Assembly: GCA_009767595.1 (NCBI GenBank)
Contig: VSDK01009478.1
Span: 114,168-178,167 of the forward strand
DNA from: Symbiodinium kawagutii
Lineage: Eukaryota; Sar; Dinophyceae; Suessiales; Symbiodiniaceae
Length of the DNA: 64,000 nt
Reading direction: 5' to 3'
Part shown: piece by piece, positions 21,801 to 32,060 of the stretch
Numbering within the stretch: position 1 is the stretch's first letter
Layout of the letters: every line of letters begins with the position of its first letter
The notes under the pieces: model-generated
What the model was told of the DNA's origin: nothing
What the model saw: only the letters and a program-made list of their open reading frames with translations
The model's database searches: none
Position numbers and translations under genes: made by a program

Positions 21801-22234
21801 AAACGAGTGCAGAAGTTGGTGATCCTCTCTTGCGGTTGCCGTTTCATCTCTTGATAAAATTGAGCACGAAGATCACCTTTCCTGTCCAGCTCTGTTGCTC
21901 CATTGAGTGTCTCCAGGGAATCCATGAGAATCTTCAGACCCGCAAATGGGTCAGCTTCCTTGATAGTCATGGTTTCTCCAGATTCCATGTCGACCAGCTT
22001 CTCTTCAGGGGTGCCCTCAAGCTCGCTAGGATCAAACTCCTCGCATCTGGCCCTGACGACACCTCGTTGTCTGAGCATCCAACGAGCTGCAACATTGAAC
22101 TTCTTGCACGCATCTCGGTCAAGAGATGCTATCCACCAGCCCATCTCACGCTTGAAACTTCGCCACTCCCGAGGATTGCCGTCCCATGTAGGGACGCGAA
22201 ACCAGGAACTACTGCCCTTCTCCTCATCCGTCAT
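18755..22234 (-). CDS. gag-pro: copia Gag, zinc knuckle and aspartic protease
   Basis: A 1159-codon frame, ATG at 22232-22234, about 260 bp after the 5' LTR. Residues 1-230 are the Gag-like region (VPTWDGNPREWRSFKREMGW; helical to LFRDLHAADPLF). Near residue 401 a zinc knuckle reads CWDCGQTGHWLGDPQC, a CX2CX4HX6C variant of the usual CX2CX4HX4C. The protease has ALDSAC near 508 as the DSG/DTG-like active site and LLGRDFLDG near 590. From about 20050 to 19140 this frame looks like a shadow of the real coding frame (19132-20037). It becomes coding-like again to KKEAPYFF and stops at TGA inside the poly-T run. Confidence 0.88.
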   Translation of the reverse strand: MTDEEKGSSSWFRVPTWDGNPREWRSFKREMGWWIASLDRDACKKFNVAARWMLRQRGVVRARCEEFDPSELEGTPEEKLVDMESGETMTIKEADPFAGLKILMDSLETLNGATELDRKGDLRAQFYQEMKRQPQERITNFCTRFRMLCGEMKREGISLPKEEQGWFLRERLGLDPMRKQLLETALAGKEAYEDVEAECLRLFRDLHAADPLFRKVENRSPLLHRFLAGQSSSSQASSSRPSTTLSTSSTFSGPRTFKSSASSASSARFRRPGHGGGPPRQAMATEQEEQAEDDEELVPDPEEDSVVPSLEEVLQAEVEVLVSELHDAEEAGVQADVLEEMELGVERAAESLLTMREARQKLNDVRKDRGYGKSSPPQKSSGYKGKATGNIAAARKQDPNHPCWDCGQTGHWLGDPQCSKPGAGLFLPPGKKKPKQVKVVEHSAEIAEFDPNDSVSPEASADHEVSMAETGGCRRMPLEEAVNCPHDVQVLGGPQLMSDKQLVGALDSACNRTCTGSVWLKGYLTALEIAPDFIQKMVKSVPEREVFRFGNGGAQISTKRWRLPMMVGQTLLCVWVSVVEVPSLGLLLGRDFLDGIGAVLSFARKLLRADHLCGSLIRLRQLVAGHFALTLIPSAWPRPGSVKWRKLGMDGVLEVQVSSQEWLNRRLAAVKVVETASHEHLITEHSEKMADISFSGIPPSSAFTTDSGLAQMMLPQAASNSISGTKSTRSSSHGQLRVQASSPMGSNAPSTRSKSSLARLGTFAMACATTLAALRAFSIPFGWEHRPVAYSGRHDASKWSAVQGSLHEGKVAQPFHGQGSDRPERTQRPAWMATLILGGPVDGGHAACEGFQKDFCTSPSRGLRRSSSSSKASDGKRGTRGSGAKSSWSTWRTTSPSGRPGAVGALAAPPSGSPGYHRSTEGKDQTHAGRDVNEVASKERKPRSRLIEDGSDGSQGSFASPSLDGAIRSLGIGDPGANGKVHARPRRALQGDDPVNDVGHDAGRISTTWSRKPNGMDNPLGRLDGTDSPGGRGLMPNPWRWHQDLKKGQAMLVAQAWNKHEADRKKISVTASQLRSVMEVEWSSHMEEAQNEVMMMSMEFPNPLVTEIYTSSRNVMKEAQRRGHGVGTSMSLDNGWDFRKYLHRKMAFEKVKKEAPYFF
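19132..20037 (-). CDS. copia polyprotein middle segment (shifted frame)
   Basis: A 301-codon frame that appears to be the true reading frame here. It has a hydrophobic helix (WHVLGLLLWLVRRPWLRFVP), a helical linker, and a SAP-like helix pair (LRGDLVRLAHLL..IDRLKEKIKPML), followed by Pro/Ser/Ala-rich and Met/Gln-rich tails. The overlapping frame of the long ORF looks like low-complexity noise. Single-base shifts near 20060 and 19140 would connect it to the protease upstream and the methyltransferase-like part downstream. A SAP-like element might bind nucleic acid; this is inference. Confidence 0.65.
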   Translation of the reverse strand: MDNFEYKRLPQWVRMLHRLEARARWHVLGLLLWLVRRPWLRFVPFPYPSVGSIDQWLTQADMMLQSGALSKVHYMKAKSLNHFTVKALTDLRGLRDRLGWRHSFLEDPLMEGMLLAKDSKKISARLRAEASEEVRLQAKQAMAKGEQEEAVRSLLGPRGGLPHLRGDLVRLAHLLRLQVDPQDTIDRLKEKIKPMLAVMSMKSPPKKGSPAAASSKTAPTVPKAVSPPPASTVPSDHLALVTQEQMARFMLDQEGRFKEMIQSTMLAMMQGGSQQHGAGSPTAWTIPSDDLMGQTHQEDEG

Positions 22235-22479
22235 GACCAGCTACGCAGCAACCCGTCACACAGGTTTCGAAGAAGACCAGCAATGTGATACCGTGAGATG
22301 TGAATTCCAGACCTGATCAACCAATATTCCTTAGGAAAGTAGACCAACCAAGCCCAGTGCAGCAGATACGAATCCAGTCCCACACCGCAGGTATGAACCA
22401 AGAAACGAAGAGCCACACGCCAATGCAAGAGATCCAGGCGCGGAGTCAACGCAGTTGCAAGCCCCAAAGATCGCGATTA

Positions 22480-22492
22480 GGCTCCGGTGCCA
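22480..22492 (-). other. primer-binding site candidate
   Basis: One base inside the 5' LTR the minus strand reads TGGCACCGGAGCC. It starts with the TGG expected to pair with a tRNA 3' CCA end. Thirteen bases could pair with a tRNA ending GGCTCCGGTGCCA. The tRNA's identity cannot be told from this window. Confidence 0.6.
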
Positions 22493-22493
22493 C

Positions 22494-22652
22494 TGTGATT
22501 GCACAAATGCAAAGCTCAAAAGGCGCCCGGCTTTTCCTGAGACGTAGCGAATCTCGGATCAAGGCCTGGATTCCCAAGCCGAAATGGCCACCGCACACAA
22601 ACTCGCAGTGACATGCAAAACGAAGCACCCAAGATCAATTGCTGGTTCTACA
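22494..22652 (-). repeat. 5' LTR (159 bp)
   Basis: Identical by eye to the 3' LTR. In a copia element it holds the promoter and polyadenylation signals, but I see no TATA box or other motif I can assign. Confidence 0.95.
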
Positions 22653-22657
22653 ATATC
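22653..22657. repeat. target-site duplication, right copy
   Basis: ATATC directly after the LTR's CA; matches 14014-14018. Confidence 0.9.
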
Positions 22658-23060
22658 TTTGTGTCTATCTACCTTCCATCTATCTGTCTATCCTCCATCC
22701 AACAATCTACCCATCCATCTTTCCAACTATCTATCTAGCTATCTATCTGTTTGCCTGCCTGACTGTCTGTCCACTTACTTGTCTGTCTGTCCGTTCGTCC
22801 GTCCGTCCGTTTGTCTCTCTCTCTCTACGTATCTATCCATCCATCCATCCATCCATCCATCCATCTATCTATTTATCTATCTATTCAGACATCTTGATAT
22901 CTAGCTGTCTGACCATGTAAAATCTACCTATCTATTTATGTATCTATGTATCTATGTATATATATATATATATATATCTGTCCGTCTGTCCATCGAATCT
23001 ATCCGTCTTTCCATCTATCTATCTTCAGTCTTTCTTTCTCCATCTATATCTATCCCTTCT
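22653..23060. repeat. TATC/TGTC/CCGT microsatellite, right part
   Basis: Tetranucleotide variants including CATC, TGTC and GTCC runs and a (TA)n patch at about 22956-22976. It is the continuation of the tract left of the copia element. Confidence 0.92.
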
Positions 23061-24004
23061 AACTTTGTTGCTCTCTACATGTCTCTCTGGGCGCATCAAG
23101 GAACGTTCAAGACCCTCATTTTTCATGATAGTGACTTGCGAATACGCTTCGCGCCACGATGGCGTGCAATTTGTGCACATCTTGCCTGAAAGTGGAGGTT
23201 TTACAGACCTTCGCTTCCAAAAACGTCGCGGTCTTCATAGACCCTTTCTGACTTGCACACGTGCTTTGCCAAAGCAGGGTGAAATTTTACTCGGCGCCTG
23301 TGCCACAGACCTCCGCACCCACCGCTCCACCCAGGAGCACAAAACTATTGAAAGACAAAGGCTTTCGCGAGTTTCCTGCCAGTCAGCACCTCTTGACATC
23401 TGACATTTCTGAGGGACTACCCGCTTCAACTTTCCATAAGTTGGGCGTTTGACTTCCAAACTTCTTTCGATAAGTCTAGACTGTATGTCAACCTGGATCA
23501 CGGATCTAAGGCTGAATAGTAGTTGGGGTATTGTAAACGCCTGTTCCAAAAGATATACCAGTTGCAGGCGCTACACTTCCACCGTAGCCAGGCAATCCTC
23601 CACAATGTTTGTACTGTACTTGGCAAAGTTTTCACAATCTTTGCAGTGGCATAGTTTACTTCAATTTACCTCACAACTTGTTTCAGAAACTGTTTCTGGT
23701 TGCTCCATGAAGTCTTTTGAGACTGCCAGGGTGCATGACGTTGTGCTAGCTCGAAACGATCCAAGCCAAATTCAACTCCGCCATAAATAGCATGAAGATT
23801 GCTCACACTGCCTGAGAACAACCAGAGCAGGGGCAGTCTGTGTCACAAATAACGAAGTTGGCAAAAAACTCTGAGTGTTTCAAGAAAGAGACTGCTTTCC
23901 AAGCAGTAGACCCACTAGATGGAACGTGACATCAACAAGGTTTCAATGCACCAAACTCTACAGCCCTGCTCTGCCATCCGTGTCTCCCAAGGAATCCCTG
24001 AGGC
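23061..24004. other. mostly unassigned, possible 3' exons
   Basis: Minus-strand ORF 23235-23549 contains plausible coding stretches but no clear splice pair. It may hold the last exons or 3' UTR of the gene to its right. Confidence 0.3.
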
Positions 24005-27000
24005 CTGTCTCATTGTCAATGATCTTGCCATTTTCAAGTCGTATTCGAGAAAGGCCGCGCATATTCCAGAGCTGTGGAATCTCAGTGTGCTGCTCTGGGA
24101 TTGTGTTTGCCACAATCTCCTGTGGTGGCAGAAACACGAGTGCCATGAGTGCTATGAGCACTGGTCTTCAGGACCATCACCAGTAGTTTGTATTTCCATT
24201 AATCCCCAAATCAAGGCCTGAGGGGTCTTTCAGGGATTCTCACTACGGTATCAAGGTCACACAGCCATTGTTTGCATAAAATGAAAATCTACCACCACTC
24301 AGCAACTTGCTTTTGTCCTCCTCTAGGAAATATCAAATAACCAAAAAAAATGGCTCAAACCATATCTACTGTGTAAGGAGTGTATATCATTGTATATCCA
24401 TACTCTATGTGAATATGTGCTGGCCCTAGAGTTGAAACCGCCTGGCTGCAAATCAGAACCCGGAAATGCCTCTGCACGGCCTGTCCTCTGCAAGCGTTTG
24501 CCACAGCTCATCCAAGCAGGCATTGGAGTCCACCAGGAACTTGGCAATGACAGAGGCCTAGCGCAGCTGGTACTAACACAGCTCAGCACACCAAGATCAT
24601 CAGTGGCGCGGCTGTCACTCAATCAGTGACCAAATCATGTCCACCATGATGCGTGTGTCCTTGCCATGGTGCACCAGGTTCTAAACACGAAAGAATGTGA
24701 ACGTTCATATCATTTAACACTTCTCTTCCAGCTCCCAGGCTGCGCCTTTGCCAGCTCACGCAGATGGAAAATCACACTCTTCCGCTCCGCAATGAGATCA
24801 AAGTTCCGAGTGAAGGCCTGTAGCTGAGCAGAGAGCACTTTAGCAAAGGAAAAAACAGTAATGTGTAAGCAAAGCATAACAAAGCATTTCAGCAAGCACT
24901 TAAGTGCTCTCTTTTCAAAGCAACAGAGTTTTGGTTTGCACCAAATTTGGCTTTGAACAGCGCTACGTGTGCCAAATGGCATCAGCAAAGCGCCGAAGAG
25001 GATGGCTGGCACTGGTGATAGCAGTATCCTGCGCAAGGAAGTCTCTGGGAAAGGGAAGCTCGGCTGGTATGATACCACATGAGCCAACGCTTAGTTAACA
25101 CAGTTAGTTAAGCGGGGTGACTCTTACCTCAAAAAGATCCTTGGGAAAATCCTCAGGGACCTTAGGCATTTGGTCTTACCAAAAGCCTGACGCTGTCCTG
25201 GAGGCCGTTGGCCGTGAGGGTCTGCTCTCTGGCCTAGCCATGCAACAGCCTCCTTTGAGAACGACTCATCACCTTTCATCCTGTTTTCAAGTGAAAGTAC
25301 TGTGCTTCAAAGTACTTGGCTTTTGAGTTTTCCAAGTACTTGTTCTAAAAGTAGTTGTTTTGAGTATGTTTTTCCTAAGTGCTTTAAGGGCACACTGGCA
25401 CCAAGTCATTCGACACAGCCAAATGTGCACCTCGACTCCCATCTTTACGAGGGGAATCAAAGTCTTGTCCTCTGCCATCTGGACCTCTGTTTCAAACGAT
25501 CAAACATCTGAACTGCAAATGAATTAAGACATACGGAGGTTTGACAGTGGTAAGAAGTACTGAATGATATAAATCAGCAATCATATGCAGTAATATGCAT
25601 AGGTGTCCTTGACAACCACATTCACAAGGCAAATGGCAATGTCATGTCTCTCTTGAAGAGTCCGGCCTGGGCCTTTTTCACGACGAACCATTCACGTCCA
25701 GCCCACGGTTGGTGATGCAAATTCAAGGCCTCAACGTGGGAAACGCTTCAGTTTTCAGTCCAGCAAACACGGTAAGCAATGCATACTGTCAGCAATGCAT
25801 AGCAAAGCACGGTAAGCTCAACAGCTTCGAGAATGCTTGGATTTGTGGGCATGGACTCTTGCTCCATGCCCAAGAATTGTACTGACCCCAGCCGTATCAG
25901 AGAAGTTTTAGATACATCTCGAATGTATGACAAAGTAGCAAATGAACATCAAGGAACCAAAACGACAGGCACGGATTTGCAGAATGCGGACAAAACTGTG
26001 GCAAAGTCAGCCCAACAGGGTATAGACTATAGACACATCTATAGATCTATAGACCCAAACGAAAATCCTTTGGCTAATGAGAACAACTGAATCTGCTCAG
26101 ATTTGCATCTGCCAGTGCTGTCCAACCCAACCGACTCGTCCCCTGGCCTCTGACCAGTCAAAGACGCTAAGCATTCCAACCACCGGCATGGTGTACTCCC
26201 CAAGGGCCAACTCCTTCAAGAAGTAGTCAGCCTGGAACCAAATGGTTGTGAGACTAGTGAGACCGAATGGAGGCTAATCTAGTCATTGGGAGACCCAAAA
26301 CTCCCGCAAGAGATCTGGCAGCCTGCCTGGAACATGACATCTCCCACACTTGTACCCGCCAACCATTCTGGCTCATAGCCTGAAGAGTATCAGGAGAAGG
26401 AGAACAGTTGATTTTTTGTTGGTATCATCACCCACAATCTGACTCCACCCCGTTCAAGAACCCTCCAGAACAAAATTGCAAACCAGCTGAAACCCTACAA
26501 CTTTCTCTGCACTCACACTTCTCGAATAATATCAAGCTGACATTCTCTCTCTTCTCTCTTTTTTCCCATATCAAATAAATTCAATTTGCAACTTTGCCAC
26601 GCTTCTTCTGCATGGTGGTTTCCATGTTCCCTGGATCCACTGGGTCCAAAGAGAACAGCGGCTCACGTCTCTCCTGTCGACGTACCTCAAAGTGCCAATC
26701 AGCACGCGGCAGCCCACAGCAAACATCGACAAAGATCGAACAGCAAACTAGATCAAACAAACTGCTTTCCAAATGTTTCTTCTGCTAGATTCTCTGTAGT
26801 GAGACAACTTCATCTTCTTTTGCCAACAGCCCTGTTGCTACGCAGTGCTTGCACATGACTCAGTGGTCAAATTCACAAATACTGGATTGTTCTTCTTTCC
26901 CATGACCGCCCATGACCCGTTCCTTGAAAGAACTGAGTGAAGTCAGACCCATGGCAGATTCCAACCCCCAAGATTAACACAACAAACAAGCAACAAGTAA

Positions 27001-28284
27001 GCAACAAAAGTAGTACAAATCAGCAAAAAACTAGTTTTCAATTTATCAAAGTAATTCAACAAAAAGTAGTACAAATGTAGCCTTTCTCATTTGACTCACA
27101 TGCGAAGATCGCCTTCAAAGCAAGCGCCAAGTACTCGAGGTTTACGGCGGCCGATGGCTCCAACGTCGCAGCAACCTTGACGTTGCGGGTGGCCTGAAAC
27201 GAATTGGAACAAGTCAAAAGGGTCGCCACGGTCCCAGCAAGATGAAGGGTTGGCCATCTGAGCACAGAGTTGCCAAGTGAAGGATATTGAAGGATGGCAT
27301 CACTTGGGGCTACTGACATGACATCACCAGATCTTCATCCCCCACCTCATCCCAGACCAGGCAGGTGAGTCCACTTGCTTTGAGTCCAAAACGCTCCGCC
27401 AGTGAGGACGTGGGAACAGTGGATGGGCGCCAACCAATGTCATGCTCTTGTCCTGAACGCTGGGAGATGTCATGGCTAGATGCGTGCAACTGCTAGCGCA
27501 AGCAGCGATTTGGAAATATCAAACTGTGGACAGACCTAGTGTAGCCATGCCCAGCCCTCTGTGCCTTCTACATGCGAAGTGCGAAATATCTTCCACCAAT
27601 TTTTGCATGTTGCAGTCAAGCAGCGATTTTTCAACTTCTTTTCCCTTTGTTCTTTGAGGAATTCGGCCTCCTGCTCCTGCATTTCCTCGATCATCACCTG
27701 ACCAATGCAATGCCACTGCTTGTGTTTCTCTAGAAAGCTTAGAGTACACTACTTAAACTGGGTTTACAGTTGTAGACATGTTGAAAAGTACAGTCAGCCA
27801 ACGAACAAGAAGCTCCAAATAAACAGGACCAACGTAGTCTCAATATCATGGGCTGCAAAAAGATGCCTTTCCTTGGTTGTTTACATGTCCTTCAAGTTGT
27901 AAGATTCCGATCACTAAGTGAGGACATTCCAGCAGGACACAGCGAAAGGGCCGAAAAAAAAAGAGTACTAGTTTCTCAAATTGGCTCAACCGAAAGAATT
28001 GCGGGATAAGCTATCGCCGCCGCTGAGAAACCTGGATAAAACGCTGGTGTTGAATGGATCGTTTCGCATCAAAAATTGGGCCTTTTAGCACTGTTACAGT
28101 GCAGAAAAATCCAGTTCGTGCTTTTAAACATGCAAACCACGTACTCGAAAGAAGAACTTTGCAAATCCAGCAGCATCGAAAGTTCCGCCTGGGCCATGCA
28201 CTCGGGATGTACGAAGGTGCTCTTCTGTTTGCCCTCATAGGCAGACTCTCCAAGCGGCATGAAGCAGCGGGGACACAAGGTGAC
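24005..28284 (-). CDS. multi-exon gene of a dinoflagellate-type family
   Basis: Minus-strand exons read by eye: about 28157-28284 (LCPRCFMPLGESAYEGKQKS, with CxxC and HPEC, a likely zinc site); about 27625-27697 (coiled coil EMQEQEAEFLKEQREKKLKN); 27328-27459 (DIGW, then LVWDEVGDEDL); 27113-27193 (ATLEPSAAVNLEYLALALK); about 26626-26685 (REPLFSLDPVDP); 26327-26379 (YEPEWLAGTSVGDVMFQ); 26148-26231 (ADYFLKELALGEYTMPVVGM); 25673-25729 (WAGREWFVVKK); 25431-25484 (TLIPLVKMGVE); 24746-24817 (FTRNFDLIAERKSVIFHLRE); 24486-24557 (AKFLVDSNACLDELWQTL); 24005-24119 (TEIPQLWNMRGLSRIRLENG). Most have an AG acceptor and a GC, GA or GT donor and whole-codon lengths. From memory this exon order matches a family of unknown function abundant in Symbiodinium; not checked by search. 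Exons near 25.1 kb and both ends are incomplete. Confidence 0.75.
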
Positions 28285-28597
28285 CTGCGCGCAATTGCTC
28301 CAGGCTTTACCAAACTGAATCAGGTGATATCAGGTGAAGGCAAGGCCCTTCCGGATGCAAGGCCCTACGCAAATGCAACCGAAATGACTGATCTTTTCTG
28401 GCATTCTGAGAGTCACTTGACCGCAAAGGCGTATGGAAGGTGTCAGCGGCTTTTCACACCCATCTCTTTGGAGCAGCCTCCTCACCATCAGAGTCTACGT
28501 CCCAATACCGAGTCTTTCTTTGCCTCTTTTCCTTGAAGGCCTGGTGCACAAACGGCGGCAGTTCAATGTTTTGAAACGGACTGAAGATTCTCATGGT

Positions 28598-28609
28598 ATC
28601 TATCTATCC

Positions 28610-28662
<53 letters not shown>

Positions 28663-28700
28663 CAGTATCTATCTACAGTATCTATCTCATGATATCTATC
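28598..28700. repeat. TATC microsatellite
   Basis: About 15 nearly perfect TATC units, then TCTACAGTATC variants. Confidence 0.95.
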
Positions 28701-28896
28701 TATCTAGCGATCAATCTATCTCACTTCTGTTTTTCTCATCACTTGCCTTCTGCCATGCTTTGACGTGGATCCCTTTTACTGCATTAGGCTGAACTCCAAT
28801 CTGCCTTTGGCAGATGCAACTGTGGAACAAATGTCAATACTTCCGCTTCTTTAAATCTATGCAAGATGGAAGCGGCCAAGATTCAAGACATCAGAT

Positions 28897-30908
28897 TTAC
28901 TCTGAAAGAAAGTAGACCTGTGCAAGGCCCACAATTGCTCCCAGCACTCCACCAAGCAAAATGAGGATCCATTCGTCTTCTTGGAAAACTGGATGTAGTA
29001 AGTTCTCGAACTCATCAGGAGGCATTCGCTGTAGGCATTCCCTGTTTCGAGCTTCTATGTCTGTGACCTTGGAGATGTATTGAGAGGACAGTACGTGCAA
29101 GCGATGTGCTTCGTAGAGGCCTTGACTCACCAAAAAGCATGGTGAAGCTCTGAAACACTACAAAACAGACTGAAAACAGATCAACTTTGGAACCAAAACC
29201 CAAAACAAGTCCCTAGAAATTGTGTCGAAAGAATGGTACCATACCCCTGCCTTGCACTAGTGCGAGCTTGAGATCTTCTTCAAGATCTCGATAGCCTTTC
29301 TGTCCAATCGTGAATTCAGCAATCCAGGTGGTATAGGACCCTAAAGTCTGCCGCAGCACACTTGCGCTGTGCTCTGTATAGGCTTTCTTCAGTTCTTGCC
29401 AAAGCTCTGGCAGTGTCTGGAGATAGTTGATGATTTTGTTGAAGGACAAGAAGTTGTCTTTCAACATCTTAGAGTAGAGCACACAAACCTCTGGCTGTCT
29501 CTTCAAAAAGAGCCCTTGGATATCGCAAATGTGCCAACCGAAGATCTTAATTGGCTTCGGAAAGCATGGTTTGAAGACCATCAAAATTGCCAGCCAGTTC
29601 GTCACTATGCCGAGCAAAAAACCTGTAACTGGCAAGAATATCGCACGGCCAAAACTGCTGAGATTGTTAAACGCCAACAGTTGCAGAAGTCCACAAACAA
29701 AGCCCATTGCCGCGCCACAGTGTTCAATGAAACGGAATTCACGATCTCCCAGAGTCAAAAAGAACTGATTTAACAACTCTTTGTTTTCTGTAAAGACTTT
29801 GACGATCATCCCGTCATTGTCAATGCCGTATCTATCATCGCACAAGTGCTCCGTAATGGTTCTCCACAACTGAGGAGCTGTCTCTTGAATCTTGTCCAAT
29901 GCCTGTTCTGTCATCTGCGTTCGCATAGAAGAAGGCATCCGGTTGTCTGTGCGTGGTAAATACCTGCCCAGGCATGTGGGGAAAGAGAAAGAAAGACCTG
30001 TGTGGTCTTGAAATGGATATGATTTGCCAATTAGAAACCCAACAAACTGAACGAAAAACTTCCTGAAAAACTGAGAGAGAAAGTTGCTTTTTGAGCACAT
30101 GCCCCATCGCACGGTCGATGACAACACGAAGCTCAGACCTCACTTCACTCACCAGCTTCTTGGAATCTACTCGGCTCAGCCAGTCTCGAGGTCCCTCCAA
30201 GAAGGGTCTAGCACACTTGTAGGACATCCGAGCCATTTTCTCACATTTTCGTGGCACCAAGCCTTGCCACCCAATGCCCATGCCAGATGATTTATATTGC
30301 CAGAGTCCGAAGAACTCCACGGGCAAAAACATCATTTGGATTGCCAACCAAATGTGAAACCAGGTAAATAGCAAAGCGACGATGGGGATTGTCGCAAGCA
30401 GCGCATACCTCTTGGCTAGTGTTTGGTTCGGCGGGCTGAGGTCGCTGTAGAGGAGCATCAGCAAGCCAGTGGTCGAAAGAAGAGCTACGATTGTAAGCAA
30501 GGTCACTAATTTGTTCAGATAACCAACGCTTTGTTTCACATCCGCCAGGTCCTGCACAAGCCTCTCAGCTTCATGACCTGGAGATTCTTCTCCTTCTTCC
30601 AAGGCAATGTAGGGAGCTGCAGATTCTGCCAGGGGAAGAGGTGGGGCTATCTTTTGCATGGATGCTGAGTTGGTTGCCTGGTATGGCAATGTATCCCCAG
30701 GATTCAGCAGTTCTTCCCCAAAGGATGGTTCAGTAAATCGACAAACGGGTCCAATTCCACAACCGAGGGAAGTCGGACCAGTCGGTCGGTCTTTTGCTGA
30801 AGTGTACATAGACGCTCCATCATCTCTACCAACTTCCAGCTCCTCAATAGAGCCCTCCCTTCTAGCCCTTCCACAACCAGGTGGGCGACAACGAAGGCTT
30901 GCCAACAT
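28897..30908 (-). CDS. DUF445-type membrane protein
   Basis: Three exons (30088-30908, 29251-29963, 28897-29120; stop TAA) join in phase through two GC-AG introns of 124 and 130 bp, giving about 585 residues. The protein is predicted to be integral to a membrane. Hydrophobic segments lie near residues 135-154 and 168-198. DUF445's hallmark appears twice: FHIWLAIQMMFLPVEFFG in exon 1 and GIVTNWLAILMVFKPCF in exon 2. The C-terminus WILILLGGVLGAIVGLAQVY matches the family's last glycine-rich helix. DUF445 is known mainly from bacteria and has no settled function. The N-terminal 110 residues are Pro/Ser-rich and overlap another open minus frame (30704-31030), so the start is uncertain. Confidence 0.85.
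29121..29250 (-). other. GC-AG intron
   Basis: Donor CAAG|GCAGGG and acceptor GTCAAG|GCC share CAAG|GC at both ends. Removal keeps the DUF445 frame (LALVQ|GLYEAHRL). Confidence 0.8.
29964..30087 (-). other. GC-AG intron
   Basis: Donor CTCAAAAA|GCAACTTT, acceptor TGGGCAG|GTATTT. Removal joins HVLKK to YLPRTDNRM in frame. Confidence 0.75.
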
Positions 30909-31390
30909 GGTGAAAGAGGACAGCGGCGAATGCGCTGCCCTGAAATTTCTATCAACTCTTGATCAAATACGGTTGCGGCGACAGCTAAGCTGGCAAACAC
31001 TAACTCAGGTCCAAACACACCAACATCCAAAAGGAACGATGGCCCTTGCTACGGTAAATAAGGGTATGAACTTGTGTTATGTGTGTATGTATATATATAT
31101 ATAAATAAAATATAAACAGATACATATATGCACACTCTGCATACATGCATGTGTATGTATGTGCATGCACATAAATATATCGTTATTTCTGCGTGCATGT
31201 ATACATATATATATATGCGTATATACAAAAATTGTTTTCTTGTTATTCAGTAGATGTGTATCACACAGGTCGGACGTTGTTGTCCTGGAAAGTCCTTCTA
31301 CTCCTGGTCAGTTCCTGTCGGTTCAACATCAATTCAAGCTCCAGCTTACGCCTCTGCTGCCTTTATGACGTCATCAGATGTTTCTTTGAC

Positions 31391-31618
31391 CTGCAACGAA
31401 TAGCTCTCGCAAGTGCCATTCTGATCTCTCCATGTGGCGTGCATGACGCAATCTCGTCTCGGCGGAAATCATTCAGTGGAACCGCTGCGCAACATGTACC
31501 TTCAAACTCGCAGAATCTGACGTGACACAACTTTACAAAAGTCTTACCTTCCTTGCAAAATTCCCACAATGGATTTTGGCAGATCTCAACCTCTCCGCTT
31601 GGGAACATAATCAGCACG
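31391..31618 (-). CDS. two exons of an unknown gene
   Basis: Exon 31548-31618 (VLIMFPSGEVEICQNPLWEF) follows a CAACAG acceptor and ends at a GTAAGA donor. Exon 31391-31484 (LNDFRRDEIASCTPHGEIRM) starts after TGCGCAG and ends TGCAG|GTC. Phases agree (entry 2, junction 1, exit 2). A leftward continuation before the DUF445 gene is expected but not found. No family recognised. Confidence 0.5.
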
Positions 31619-31732
31619 CTGTTGAGGCTACTAATCCATCTCTAGCCTTCAAAACTGGGATGCCAACTGTAAGCAACCAATGTTTAGAAAGCTGGCTCTT
31701 TTGCAAGCAAGAGAGAAAGAGAGGGAGGTAGC

Positions 31733-32060
31733 TAGATAGCTAGATTGATAGATTGATAGATAGATAGGTAGATAGATACATAGATAGATTGGTAGATGGA
31801 TAGGTGGACCGATCGATGAAATGGATCAATCCCCAGGCAAACAGCCAGAAAGGTGGATAGATAAATCAACACATAAATAGAATTAGATGAATAGATAGGA
31901 TAGATAGATAGATAGATAGATAGGTAGATAGGTAGATAGGTAGACAGATAGATGGGTAGATCGATCGATAGATAGACAGATAGATAGACAGACAGACAGA
32001 TAGATACATAGATAGACAGATAGCTATATAGATAAATAGATAGATAGACAGATAGGCAGA
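31733..32060. repeat. TAGA/GATA microsatellite
   Basis: Degenerate (TAGA)n with CAGA and GGTA variants; minus-strand ORFs here are repeat translations. Confidence 0.95.

Larger units (their letters stand above)
14019..22652 (-). mobile_element. full-length Ty1/copia LTR retrotransposon
   Basis: An 8634-bp element bounded by two 159-bp LTRs that are identical as far as I can read, each starting TG and ending CA. It is flanked by a perfect 5-bp duplication ATATC (14014-14018 and 22653-22657). Genes run on the minus strand in the order Gag/zinc knuckle, aspartic protease, extra domain, integrase, reverse transcriptase, RNase H. Integrase before RT defines Ty1/copia. The identical LTRs and intact duplication indicate recent insertion. 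The coding region changes frame about five times, so this copy is non-autonomous, uses recoding, or contains sequencing indels. It inserted in a TATC microsatellite. Confidence 0.96.

Noticed and set aside
23575..23590. CCGTAGCCA, the first part of the dinoflagellate spliced leader
   Set aside because: Only nine bases match and the rest of the leader is absent; I found no relict leader elsewhere by eye.
24613..24680. Minus-strand stretch HHGKDTRIMVDMIWSLIE after GTTTAG
   Set aside because: It falls inside an intron between two exons that join perfectly (LRELAK|ASVIAKFL) and ends at TGA; probably chance or an unused exon.
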